NCBI GenBank assembly: GCA_024403655.1
Contig: JAKSRK010000013.1
Coordinates: 1-42,595, forward strand
DNA: 42,595 nucleotides
Reading direction: 5' to 3'
Source of the DNA: Saccharofermentans sp.
Lineage (GTDB): Bacteria; Bacillota; Clostridia; Saccharofermentanales; Saccharofermentanaceae
Part shown: positions 25,660-34,283 of the stretch, one piece after another
Layout: each line of letters starts with the position of its first letter
Numbering within the stretch: position 1 is the stretch's first letter
Notes under the pieces: generated by a model
What the model was told of the DNA's origin: nothing
What the model saw: only the letters and a program-made list of their open reading frames with translations
Database searches by the model: none
Made by a program: the position numbers and the translations under genes

Positions 25660-25712
25660 CGTTCGTTGTGATTCAATCCTACTCCTCTAATTCGGGTTCT
25701 TAAAGTTGCAGA

Positions 25713-25741
25713 TTGACACTAAGTTACAACCCCAATATAAT
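25713..25741 (+). promoter_or_regulatory. Consensus promoter of the WYL regulator gene
   Basis: A perfect TTGACA (25713-25718), a 17-base spacer and a perfect TATAAT (25736-25741). This is the only full consensus promoter found in the window. It is so strong that repression, probably by the gene product, is likely. Confidence 0.8.
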
Positions 25742-25791
25742 CCTTATAAGGCTTATATTCTTCGCTATATTCCCAATATCACAACCCCAAT
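25726..25791 (+). repeat. Direct repeats ACAACCCCAAT flanking the WYL gene start region
   Basis: The 11-mer ACAACCCCAAT occurs at 25726-25736 (spacer and first base of the -10 box) and at 25781-25791 (just before the ribosome binding site), 55 bp apart. A palindrome CCTTATAAGG lies between them at 25742-25751. These are candidate operators for the WYL regulator. Confidence 0.55.
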
Positions 25792-25804
25792 CAGGAGTTA
25801 CACC

Positions 25805-26782
25805 ATGACTGAAAAGTACAAGATTTATCTTACGGAAGATACAAAAACAAGGCTTATAAACGACGCAGAGCTCTTCGAGTTTTTAAGGAAAGACGATACG
25901 GTCAACCTTAACGGCTTCCTTAAAGAGCTTATAGTCAATTACTGGGATTTTTACAGGAATAGCAACGAAGAACTGCTAAGCAGCATTTTAAGTGAGATTA
26001 AATCCGTCAAAAGCCTTAAGGATAAAGAGGCTTCTCTTATCGCGTCCAAAATGGTTGAGTTGTATATAAAAAGACAGGAAGATACAGGAAGTAAAAGTGC
26101 TGTAGTAACTCTTACACTAAGCGGAGAATCGCTGAAGATAGTTAGACTTATCGAGAATAATCTTCTTAAGGACACGTCTTTATCAGGCTACATAAAGAAT
26201 ATGTTCCTCTCCTACCTGTCTATTCCCAGAAGCAAAAGAGAAGCAATCATATTTAAAGATACTTATGATGTTCTTAATGAAGCGATAGAAGAATCAAGGG
26301 AAATCACATTTACTTCTTCTACGGTAAGAGGCAAATTCGGCATTCAGCCATATCTTATTGCTACTTCCAAGGAAGAACAGTTCAGCTATCTTCTCGGCTG
26401 CGACGTTAAGACCGGTAAACTGAGATCATTCAGAATCTCCAGGATGAGGGATATATTTATTACTTCAGCAAGCTTTAACAAGTCGAAGGAAATTGAAGCT
26501 GAGCTAATCGAACGCGCAGCCAAGAGTCCGCATACGATGATTCCGGAAGTTCATGCCGTTGTTAAGATGACCGAAGCAGGCAAAAGAACCTTTAAGATGA
26601 TAATCAAGGACAGACCGGCAGTAACTAAGATAGAAGGAGATCTATATTATTTTGACTGGTCGGAATCAGCTCTTGAGAATTACTTCAGAAGGTTCGGCGA
26701 AGATGCTGTGGTTATTAAGCCCAAATCCCTCAAAAGCAAGCTTCGTAATTACTATGGGGATGCCTATAAAGCTTATACCTGA
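25805..26782 (+). CDS. WYL-domain transcriptional regulator with ribbon-helix-helix-like N-terminus
   Basis: 325 residues from the ATG at 25805, which follows AGGAG; an upstream in-frame ATG at 25706 lies within the promoter. Residues 3-50 (YKIYLTEDTKTRLIND...) and about 98-140 (VVTLTLSGESLKIVRLIENN) both look like ribbon-helix-helix units. Residues about 155-240 form a WYL domain (FSYLLGCD, RSFRISRM). WYL domains bind ligands such as nucleotides or nucleic acid ends. It is divergent from the Ro60-like/rtcB operon, the place that RtcR holds in Escherichia coli, so it is the probable regulator of that operon. The stop lies 3 bases from the convergent AraC gene. Confidence 0.8.
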   Translation: MTEKYKIYLTEDTKTRLINDAELFEFLRKDDTVNLNGFLKELIVNYWDFYRNSNEELLSSILSEIKSVKSLKDKEASLIASKMVELYIKRQEDTGSKSAVVTLTLSGESLKIVRLIENNLLKDTSLSGYIKNMFLSYLSIPRSKREAIIFKDTYDVLNEAIEESREITFTSSTVRGKFGIQPYLIATSKEEQFSYLLGCDVKTGKLRSFRISRMRDIFITSASFNKSKEIEAELIERAAKSPHTMIPEVHAVVKMTEAGKRTFKMIIKDRPAVTKIEGDLYYFDWSESALENYFRRFGEDAVVIKPKSLKSKLRNYYGDAYKAYT

Positions 26783-26785
26783 TGA

Positions 26786-27673
26786 TTATTCCTTTTTCCT
26801 CTTTATAGGAATCCACTTGGTACAAAGATACTCAGGATCACCGTAATAGTCGCCTTCGTAGTAAAGTTCAAATTCGCACTGACCTCCAACTTCATATTCG
26901 GGGTGATCAGGAACCCAGTGATTCCAGATAAGATCACTAAGCTCAGTCATGGCATCCGGTAGTTTACCGACACAGTTAAAGACTGCCCATGTACCCTTAT
27001 TTATGGTATATATCTCAAGTTCTTCCGGAACCTCTCCTCCCTGATAAAGCCCGCCGTGAACATATCTGAAAGTCCCCCTGTCAGCCGGATATTCCGTCAC
27101 CCCACAGGAGTTAATCTTATTATCGACTATAGCTTTCTCAAGGTTGTTACGAGGGGATCTTAACTTAAGATCAGCATACTTATTATTAAAATCTTTCCAC
27201 CATTTACCGATGAGCGTACTATTCTCCGAGGAATATTCTCTGATAAATCCAATAACATCGAATGAATCCTTCTCTATTATCTCAGCATCAAGGCTCTGAC
27301 CTCCCCTTATTACTATCGATACCTGAATCGGCAGAAATGACTTAGGAGCTTTAATCCCCTTCTTTACTTCCGTCGGAGATGCCTCATGGAATCTGCTGAA
27401 TGCCTTGGAGAAGCTGGACGAATTATCGTAGCCGTATTTAAGTGCTATATCGGTTATCTTAAGTTCGCCTGCAATAAGATCTCTGGCTGCCTGATGAAGT
27501 CTTCTGTTTCTTATATACTCAGCAACGGAATAGTCTGTTAACATCTGAAAGCCCTGCTGAAGATAAGACGGTGATATTGCCAGTTCCTTAGCAAGTCCAT
27601 CGACGCCTTCTACCAAAAGAAGATTATCCTCAATATAAAGAAGCGCTTTCCTAATTGTTGCCAGCCATTCCAT
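26786..27673 (-). CDS. AraC-type regulator with GyrI-like effector-binding domain
   Basis: 295 residues. Residues about 8-105 hold the two helix-turn-helix motifs of AraC (DGLAKELAISPSYLQQGF and ITDIALKYGYDNSSSFSKAF). Residues about 115-295 resemble the GyrI-like/effector-binding domain of Rob and BmrR, which binds hydrophobic or cationic drugs. It is probably an activator of a drug or stress response. The target is unknown; the nearest divergent gene is the papain-like lipoprotein. Confidence 0.9.
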   Translation of the reverse strand: MEWLATIRKALLYIEDNLLLVEGVDGLAKELAISPSYLQQGFQMLTDYSVAEYIRNRRLHQAARDLIAGELKITDIALKYGYDNSSSFSKAFSRFHEASPTEVKKGIKAPKSFLPIQVSIVIRGGQSLDAEIIEKDSFDVIGFIREYSSENSTLIGKWWKDFNNKYADLKLRSPRNNLEKAIVDNKINSCGVTEYPADRGTFRYVHGGLYQGGEVPEELEIYTINKGTWAVFNCVGKLPDAMTELSDLIWNHWVPDHPEYEVGGQCEFELYYEGDYYGDPEYLCTKWIPIKRKKE

Positions 27674-27686
27674 CTTTTATTACCTA

Positions 27687-27751
27687 CCTGTCCCTTATTA
27701 TAATATAGACAGGACAAAATATTATCCTTTCGGACAAGTAATATAGACCGG
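27687..27751. promoter_or_regulatory. Divergent control region between the AraC regulator and the papain-like lipoprotein
   Basis: An inverted repeat CCTGTC (27687-27692) / GACAGG (27708-27713) surrounds an AT-rich TATAAT. The block TAATATAGACAGG (27701-27713) recurs as TAATATAGACCGG at 27739-27751, 38 bp away. These are candidate binding sites for the AraC protein. Confidence 0.4.
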
Positions 27752-27804
27752 CATTATATAGAATCCTACATAGATTCAAGCAAGGGATAAGTGAGGGATC
27801 GAAG

Positions 27805-29166
27805 ATGAAAAAGATAATTGCAGCTACTATGACGCTTTATCTCCTTATAAGTGTTGTAGGATGCAGTAAAAAGAAAGAGACCCCCATAGACCTGTCAGGA
27901 GTTTTTTACAGCCACGGTGAAGACGGTTATTTCTCTATGCTTGACGAAGGTTATGTTATCCCCATAAGAGATCAGGGGCCTCCCGGAGCCTGCGTTGCTT
28001 ATGCCAGTGCCGCAGCCATCCAAAGAAGCATTTTATATATTAACGGAGAGGACTTTGATATCGATCCTGTTGATCTTATTATCGACAGCTGTAGCGCAGA
28101 TCACGAAGAAGGACTTATTATTTCCAATGAGAACGGATATGCTACAGCCTATTCAGCGTCCCCTGCCATGGAATGGGCTACAGCGGACGGATATGACGGA
28201 TATTATCTGATTGAATCCCCAAGTTATTACGGCATAGAACAGGAAGATTTATCCCGAGAGACAATAAAAGAAGCTATCAGGACCTATGGCGGAGTTACTG
28301 CAGGTCTACTGATATCCACACCCAAGTATATGGGCTGGCACGGCGGCTACTATACTTATTTTGATGACAGCAGCAGAGGCGACCACGAAGTGACGGTTAT
28401 AGGCTATGACGATCACTTCCCTAAGGAGCTTTTCGGAGATTATGCTACAGAAGACGGTGCCTGGCTTATACAAAACAGCTTCGGAGAAGCATGGGGCAGC
28501 AGCGGTTATTTCTGGGCTTCTTATGAGAGCAATATCAGGTTTCTTGATGCGTATGAGCTTACTGACGAATACAGTGAAGTTATAAGCTATTCCGTAGGAG
28601 CTTATAACTGCTGCTTCGCGGGAGATAACCCAACTATAGCAAGTGTATACGAGAACACAGGCACAATAGGCGGAGTTGGAACTTATGTCGGTTGGTACTA
28701 CCAAGACGACGGCAGCATGATGATGGCGTCCGATTCCTGCTCTATTACTGTGGAGATAAGATCCTCTGACTTCTCGGAACTGCTGTACAGCCAAGATGCT
28801 ACATTTGATATGAGCGGATACTATGTAGTCAAGCTGGATGAAGCTATAGAGGTAGACGGACAATTCGCTGTAGTGATTACATATCACGGAGAGAATATGG
28901 CTATTCCGGTCGAAGGTGCATCCGGGTCCATCTATCTTCCGGGAATTCAATATGTAACAAGTATGGAAGAGGGCCAGTCATACATATACTACGACAATCA
29001 GTGGCTGGATATGTACGACAGCGCCAACATAGAATATATAATTAATGATCTTTATACAGAAGGTAATATGCCACCGCTAGCAGAAGGCAACGACTTAGAA
29101 GAAGCAATAGCGGAAGCTATCGCAGAGCCTTCGGGCAATCCGTATGTAAACGTACTTTTTATATAA
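27805..29166 (+). CDS. Papain-like (C1 family) cysteine peptidase lipoprotein
   Basis: 453 residues. The signal peptide ends in SVVGC, with lipidation at C20. The catalytic centre of C1 peptidases is clear: C63 in RDQGPPGACVAYA, H194 in GDHEVTVIGYDD and N224 in AWLIQNSFGEAWG. The residue after the nucleophile is Val where papain has Trp. Residues about 265-453 are an extra beta-rich, Tyr/Gly/Asp-rich region, as in bacterial C1 peptidases with a C-terminal adhesion-like domain. It should act on the cell surface, on proteins or peptides. The stop lies 3 bases from the convergent LysR gene. Confidence 0.88.
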   Translation: MKKIIAATMTLYLLISVVGCSKKKETPIDLSGVFYSHGEDGYFSMLDEGYVIPIRDQGPPGACVAYASAAAIQRSILYINGEDFDIDPVDLIIDSCSADHEEGLIISNENGYATAYSASPAMEWATADGYDGYYLIESPSYYGIEQEDLSRETIKEAIRTYGGVTAGLLISTPKYMGWHGGYYTYFDDSSRGDHEVTVIGYDDHFPKELFGDYATEDGAWLIQNSFGEAWGSSGYFWASYESNIRFLDAYELTDEYSEVISYSVGAYNCCFAGDNPTIASVYENTGTIGGVGTYVGWYYQDDGSMMMASDSCSITVEIRSSDFSELLYSQDATFDMSGYYVVKLDEAIEVDGQFAVVITYHGENMAIPVEGASGSIYLPGIQYVTSMEEGQSYIYYDNQWLDMYDSANIEYIINDLYTEGNMPPLAEGNDLEEAIAEAIAEPSGNPYVNVLFI

Positions 29167-29169
29167 AGC

Positions 29170-30081
29170 TTACTTTGAGTAGTCCTTGATGTAGGAAGCT
29201 AAGTGCTCAATATATCTGTTGGTAATGGCATTAAGAGGTCTGTCCTTTAAGGTTATATACCCAATATCCATGTATTCGTCACTTACAAGCGGAATTGATA
29301 CTATATTGTCGCCGTTTAAATCACTGCTTAATACGCCGGAAGCTATCGTATAGCCGTCAAGACCTATAAGAAGATTAAAGAGAGTCGCTCTGTCGGATAC
29401 AACGATGTTCTTGGGGCTTTCTTCTGTTATATGGAGCTCTTCCGCGAAGTAAAAAGAGTTCTTAAGCCCCTGATCGTAAGTAAGTCTTGTATACGCTTTA
29501 AGATCCTCAAGAGTAATCTTCTTCTTCCCTGCAAGGGGATTCTTTTTACTGATGAATACATGAGGCTTGGCTGTAAAAAGCTTAACGAATTCCATATCTT
29601 CATTCGCAAGAATATGGGTTATTACTTCCCTGTTGAATCTGGACATAAAGAGAATTCCTATATCGCTTCTTCTTGTCCTTACATCCTCTATTATCTCTGC
29701 CGTCTTAAGCTCTCTTAAAGTAAACTCATACTTATCCTGGCCGTACTCCTTTACGAGCTCTACAAAGGCATTTACTACGAAAGCATAATGCTGTGAAGAT
29801 ACTGCGAATACTCTTCTTGTGGGAGCAGCTGCTTTGAACTGCCTTTCGAGGAGTTCAGTCTGCTCTATTACCTGTCTTGCATAAGATAAGAAGTTGGTGC
29901 CGTCTTCTGAAAGATACACACCCTTATTGCTGCGGTTGAAAATGGTAATACCCATTTCCTTCTCGAGTTCCGCCACGGACTTGGAAACGCTCGGCTGAGC
30001 AACAAACATTCTCTCTGCAGCCATCGAGATAGAACCGCACTCTGCTATCGCTATAACATATCTAAGTTGCTGAATGGTCAT
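29170..30081 (-). CDS. LysR-family transcriptional regulator
   Basis: 303 residues, the standard LysR size. Residues 1-60 are the winged helix (IQQLRYVIAIAECGSISMAAERM, QPSVSKSVAELE). The rest is the two-lobed periplasmic-binding-like sensor domain. The ligand and targets are unknown. No divergent partner gene is present: upstream is the end of the gltB operon. Confidence 0.92.
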   Translation of the reverse strand: MTIQQLRYVIAIAECGSISMAAERMFVAQPSVSKSVAELEKEMGITIFNRSNKGVYLSEDGTNFLSYARQVIEQTELLERQFKAAAPTRRVFAVSSQHYAFVVNAFVELVKEYGQDKYEFTLRELKTAEIIEDVRTRRSDIGILFMSRFNREVITHILANEDMEFVKLFTAKPHVFISKKNPLAGKKKITLEDLKAYTRLTYDQGLKNSFYFAEELHITEESPKNIVVSDRATLFNLLIGLDGYTIASGVLSSDLNGDNIVSIPLVSDEYMDIGYITLKDRPLNAITNRYIEHLASYIKDYSK

Positions 30082-30131
30082 AGGTTCACCTTAAGTCCTC
30101 TGCATTGTATTCGCACTCGAATTGTATCACA

Positions 30132-30173
30132 TAAAAAAGCAGGAGAGAAAAACATTTAAGTCTTCTCTCCTGC
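30132..30173 (-). terminator. Terminator of the gltB-gltD-carA-carB::dapF operon
   Basis: GCAGGAGAGA (30139-30148) and TCTCTCCTGC (30164-30173) pair perfectly over 10 bases. On the minus strand a run of six T follows. It lies 23 bases beyond the stop of the fused gene. Confidence 0.85.
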
Positions 30174-30196
30174 CTGTTATTCAATTGTTCTTCGGA

Positions 30197-33100
30197 TTAG
30201 ATCTCCATCTCACCCGTAAATACCTTCTCACAGTTACCTGTCATGAATACCGCATCGTCAGTATAGCGGATAACAAGCTCACCGCCCTTTAAGATTACTC
30301 TTACGTCCTCATCCTTTACGCAGTAACCGTTAAGGCAGGCTGCTACTACTGCCGCACATGCACCTGTACCACATGCCATAGTCTCACCTGAACCACGCTC
30401 CCATACTCTCATCTTAAGTGTATGGTCATCGATTACCTTGATGAACTCTGTATTTACTCTCTCAGGGAAGATGCTGTCGAACTCAAACTTGGGACCTAAT
30501 TCCTCAAGATTAAGCACATCAACCTTATCAGTGAATACAACCGCATGAGGGTTACCCATGGATACACAGGTAATCTTATAGTCCTCGCCGTTGATATTAA
30601 CGTCGCGGGCAACTACCTGGCCGTTATCGTCTGCAGGAAGATTAACAGGAATCTCCTTGGGATTAAGTATAGCCTTACCCATATCAACCTTAACTCTTAC
30701 AACTACATCGTCTGAAGTCATAAGTTCAAGCTTCTTGATTCCGCTCTTTGTCTCGATAGTCATGTGCTTCTTCTTGTGACCGGCAACATCGTACATATAC
30801 TTACCGACACATCTTATTGCATTACCGCACATCATACCTTCGGAACCGTCGAGGTTATACATGATCATTCTTGCATCAGCTACCTTAGAAGGAGCGATAA
30901 GAACGATACCGTCACCACCTACACCGAAGTGTCTGTCTGACATATATACAGACAAGGACTCAGGTGAAGAAACCATGTTCTCAAGGCAGTCGAAGTAGAT
31001 GTAGTCATTACCGATACCCTGCATCTTTGTGAAGCGTACTGTTCTCTTCCTCTCACGCATATTGTTGATATCAACAAGCTCTGTGTTGATCTCGGAGAAA
31101 CGGCTCATAAGAGAGTCTGCAAGAGCTGCAGCTGTATCTACTGCAGTAAGACAGGGGATACCGAGCATAACTGCTCTTCTTCTGAGCTTAACTGAATCTC
31201 TTGCAGGAAGTCTTCCCTTCTTGGATGTAGAGATAATGTAATTAATCTTGCCGCTGTTAAGAAGAGTCATTGTATTGTTGCTCTCAGATTCGTGAATCTT
31301 GGATACAACTGTAACATCCATACCTGAGTCACGAAGAGCCTGAGCAGTACCTGCTGTAGCATAAAGCTTAAAGCCCATCTGATCGAACTTCTTGGCAGTC
31401 TCAACAATCTCAGCCTTATCGGAATCTCTTACGGTTACGAATACGCCACCGCCCTTATACATCTTGTAGCCTGCTGCAAGAAGACCCTTATAAAGAGCTT
31501 CGGAGAGGTTACGGCCGATACCTAATACCTCACCTGTAGACTTCATCTCGGGACCGAGCTGAGTATCTACGTCCGTAAGCTTCTCGAATGAGAATACGGG
31601 TACCTTAACAGCTGTATAAGGAGACTGTCTGTAGAATCCTGTTCCGTAATCCATCTCAGCAAGCTTCTCGCCAAGGCTTACTCTGATGGCAACATCTACC
31701 ATGGGGATGCCTGTAACCTTACTCATGTAAGGAACGGTACGTGAAGCTCTGGGGTTAACCTCGATAACGTAAATTCTGTTGTCCTTAACGATGTACTGGA
31801 TATTAACGATACCTGTGGAATTAAGACCACGGCACAAAGCCTTTGTTGTATCGATAAGCTTCTTACCCATATCGTCGAAGATATGCTTTGCAGGATATAC
31901 TGCGATAGAGTCACCGGAGTGAATTCCGGCTCTCTCGATATGCTCCATGACACCGGGAATAAGAACGTCATGACCGTCGTAGATGGCATCTACTTCGATC
32001 TCACGACCCTGGATGTACTTATCGATAAGTACAGGGTTCTCAATGCCCTGAGCAAGGATAATATTCATGTATTCGTCTACATCACTGTCACCGAATGCGA
32101 TAGTCATGTTCTGTCCGCCAAGTACGTATGAAGGACGAAGAAGAACAGGATATTCAAGCTCATTAGCAGCCTTGAATGCGTCTTCCTTATTAAGAACTGA
32201 GAATCCCTTGGGACGAGCGATATCAAGTTCCTCAAGAAGAGCATCGAATCTCTCTCTGTCCTCAGCCATATCGATGGAATCGGCACTTGTTCCGATGATG
32301 TTGATATTGTTCTCAGACAATGTCTTTGTAAGCTTGATAGCAGTCTGTCCGCCGAAGGCAACAACAACACCGTAAGGATTCTCCTGACGGATGATATCCA
32401 TTACTTCCTCGGGATCTAAGGGCTCGAAGTAAAGTCTGTCTCCTGTATCGAAGTCTGTAGATACAGTCTCGGGGTTATTGTTGATAATTACTACTCTGTA
32501 GCCGAGATTACGAAGAGCAGTAACGCAGTGTACTGCAGCGTAGTCGAACTCAATACCCTGACCGATTCTGATAGGACCGGAACCAAGTACGATAACTGTC
32601 TTCTTATTCTCTGAATTATCTTCGTGAATTAATGCTTCGTTCTCGCCGCCTGCTTCCTCTGTATTATAAGAAGCGTAGAAATAAGGAGTTACGGCTGCGA
32701 ACTCACCTGCACATGTATCAACCATCTTGTAAACAGGTGCAACCTTCATGTCAGCAGATACTTCCTTGCCTGTAAGACGGGCAATAGTCTGATCTGTATA
32801 TCCGTACTTCTTAGCCTGAAGGTAAGTATCCTTAGAGATATCTTCGCCCTTGCTTCCGATGTCCTCCATAACCTTCTGAAGATTAACGAGATTCTCAATC
32901 TTCTTAAGGAACCACATATCAATCTTGGTAACGTCGTGAATATGCTCACAGGAAACACCAAGATACATGGCACGTGCAATATAGAAGATACGCTGGTCTG
33001 TAGCAGAAGCAAAACCTGCTTCAGCTTCGCTTGAAGTAACATTTGAGAAATTCTTAAGAAGAAGTGAATCAGCCTTGATCTCAGCACCTCTTATTGCCTT

Positions 33101-34282
33101 CATGAGGGCACCTTCGAAGGAATCGGCGATAGACATAACTTCACCTGTTGCCTTCATCTGTGTACCGAGGTCACGCTTTGCATATACGAACTTCTCGAAA
33201 GGCCACTTGGGGAACTTAACTGCAACATAGTCAAGAGCAGGCTCGAAAGCGGCAAATGTGTTGCCTGTAACAGCATTCTTAATCTCATCGAGACGATATC
33301 CGAGAGCAATCTTTGTTGCAACCTTGGCGATAGGATAACCTGTAGCCTTTGAAGCAAGTGCAGAAGATCTTGATACTCTGGGGTTAACTTCGATTACAGC
33401 ATAATCAAAAGAGTTGGGCTCAAGAGCGAACTGGCAGTTACATCCGCCTTCTACTCCGAGTGCATCGATAATATTAAGGGCTGCACTTCTGAGCATCTGA
33501 TACTCTTTATCTGAAAGTGTCACCGCGGGAGCGATAACTACTGAGTCACCGGTATGTACGCCAACGGGGTCAAGGTTCTCCATCGAGCAGACAGTAACCG
33601 CATTGCCGGCCTTGTCTCTGATAACCTCGAACTCGATTTCCTTCCATCCTGCGATACTCTTCTCTACAAGAATCTGAGTGATGGGAGACATCTGAAGACC
33701 TGTAGCAGCAATCTCTTCGAGCTGTCTCTCGTCGGATGCAATACCACCGCCGGATCCACCGAGTGTGAATGCGGGACGAACGATAACAGGATAACCTGTT
33801 CTGTCCGCAAATGCCAAAGCTGACTTTACGTCATTAACAACTTCAGAAGGAATACAGGGCTGTCCGATTGACTCCATTGTATCCTTGAACATCTGTCTGT
33901 CCTCAGCCTTATCGATACACTCAGGAGAAGAACCGAGAAGTCTTACTCCGTATTCGTCAAGGAAGCCGTCCTTAGCAAGCTGCATACAAAGTGTAAGAGC
34001 TGTCTGACCGCCAAGACCTGACAGAATGGCATCGGGACGCTCAGCCTCGATGATTCTCTTTACTGTAGTAAGTGTAAGAGGCTCGATATAGATCTTATCA
34101 GCCATCTTATTATCAGTCATTATTGTAGCGGGGTTACTGTTGATAAGTACGATCTCGATGCCGTCTTCCTTAAGGGCACGGCAGGCCTGAGTACCCGCAT
34201 AGTCGAACTCGGCTGCCTGACCGATAACGATCGGGCCCGAACCAATTACCATTACTTTTTTAATATTCTTATCAAGAGGCAT
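30197..34282 (-). CDS. carB: Carbamoyl-phosphate synthase large chain fused to diaminopimelate epimerase
   Basis: 1361 residues in one frame. Residues 1 to about 1070 are a full CarB: two ATP-grasp halves (each opening with VxGSGPIxIGQ) and the C-terminal MGS-like regulatory domain (YATAGTAQAL). Residues 1082-1361 (bases 31039-30197) are a complete DapF: FTKMQGIGNDY at the start, catalytic cysteines C1152 in MMCGNAIR and C1304 in ACGTGACA. CarB makes carbamoyl phosphate for pyrimidines and arginine; DapF turns LL- into meso-diaminopimelate for lysine and peptidoglycan. A Met at 1075 (31060) could allow separate DapF, but no ribosome binding site is seen before it. The ATG is 1 base after the carA stop. 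Confidence 0.93.
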   Translation of the reverse strand: MPLDKNIKKVMVIGSGPIVIGQAAEFDYAGTQACRALKEDGIEIVLINSNPATIMTDNKMADKIYIEPLTLTTVKRIIEAERPDAILSGLGGQTALTLCMQLAKDGFLDEYGVRLLGSSPECIDKAEDRQMFKDTMESIGQPCIPSEVVNDVKSALAFADRTGYPVIVRPAFTLGGSGGGIASDERQLEEIAATGLQMSPITQILVEKSIAGWKEIEFEVIRDKAGNAVTVCSMENLDPVGVHTGDSVVIAPAVTLSDKEYQMLRSAALNIIDALGVEGGCNCQFALEPNSFDYAVIEVNPRVSRSSALASKATGYPIAKVATKIALGYRLDEIKNAVTGNTFAAFEPALDYVAVKFPKWPFEKFVYAKRDLGTQMKATGEVMSIADSFEGALMKAIRGAEIKADSLLLKNFSNVTSSEAEAGFASATDQRIFYIARAMYLGVSCEHIHDVTKIDMWFLKKIENLVNLQKVMEDIGSKGEDISKDTYLQAKKYGYTDQTIARLTGKEVSADMKVAPVYKMVDTCAGEFAAVTPYFYASYNTEEAGGENEALIHEDNSENKKTVIVLGSGPIRIGQGIEFDYAAVHCVTALRNLGYRVVIINNNPETVSTDFDTGDRLYFEPLDPEEVMDIIRQENPYGVVVAFGGQTAIKLTKTLSENNINIIGTSADSIDMAEDRERFDALLEELDIARPKGFSVLNKEDAFKAANELEYPVLLRPSYVLGGQNMTIAFGDSDVDEYMNIILAQGIENPVLIDKYIQGREIEVDAIYDGHDVLIPGVMEHIERAGIHSGDSIAVYPAKHIFDDMGKKLIDTTKALCRGLNSTGIVNIQYIVKDNRIYVIEVNPRASRTVPYMSKVTGIPMVDVAIRVSLGEKLAEMDYGTGFYRQSPYTAVKVPVFSFEKLTDVDTQLGPEMKSTGEVLGIGRNLSEALYKGLLAAGYKMYKGGGVFVTVRDSDKAEIVETAKKFDQMGFKLYATAGTAQALRDSGMDVTVVSKIHESESNNTMTLLNSGKINYIISTSKKGRLPARDSVKLRRRAVMLGIPCLTAVDTAAALADSLMSRFSEINTELVDINNMRERKRTVRFTKMQGIGNDYIYFDCLENMVSSPESLSVYMSDRHFGVGGDGIVLIAPSKVADARMIMYNLDGSEGMMCGNAIRCVGKYMYDVAGHKKKHMTIETKSGIKKLELMTSDDVVVRVKVDMGKAILNPKEIPVNLPADDNGQVVARDVNINGEDYKITCVSMGNPHAVVFTDKVDVLNLEELGPKFEFDSIFPERVNTEFIKVIDDHTLKMRVWERGSGETMACGTGACAAVVAACLNGYCVKDEDVRVILKGGELVIRYTDDAVFMTGNCEKVFTGEMEI

Positions 34283-34283
34283 A

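Noticed and set aside
25518..25705. Sigma-54 promoter for the Ro60-like/rtcB operon
   Set aside because: No TGGCAC-N5-TTGC pattern is present on the minus strand, so RtcR-like control is not supported.
30197..31039. dapF as a separate gene with its own start
   Set aside because: No stop codon separates it from carB and no ribosome binding site precedes the nearest Met at 31060. The fusion is the simpler reading.
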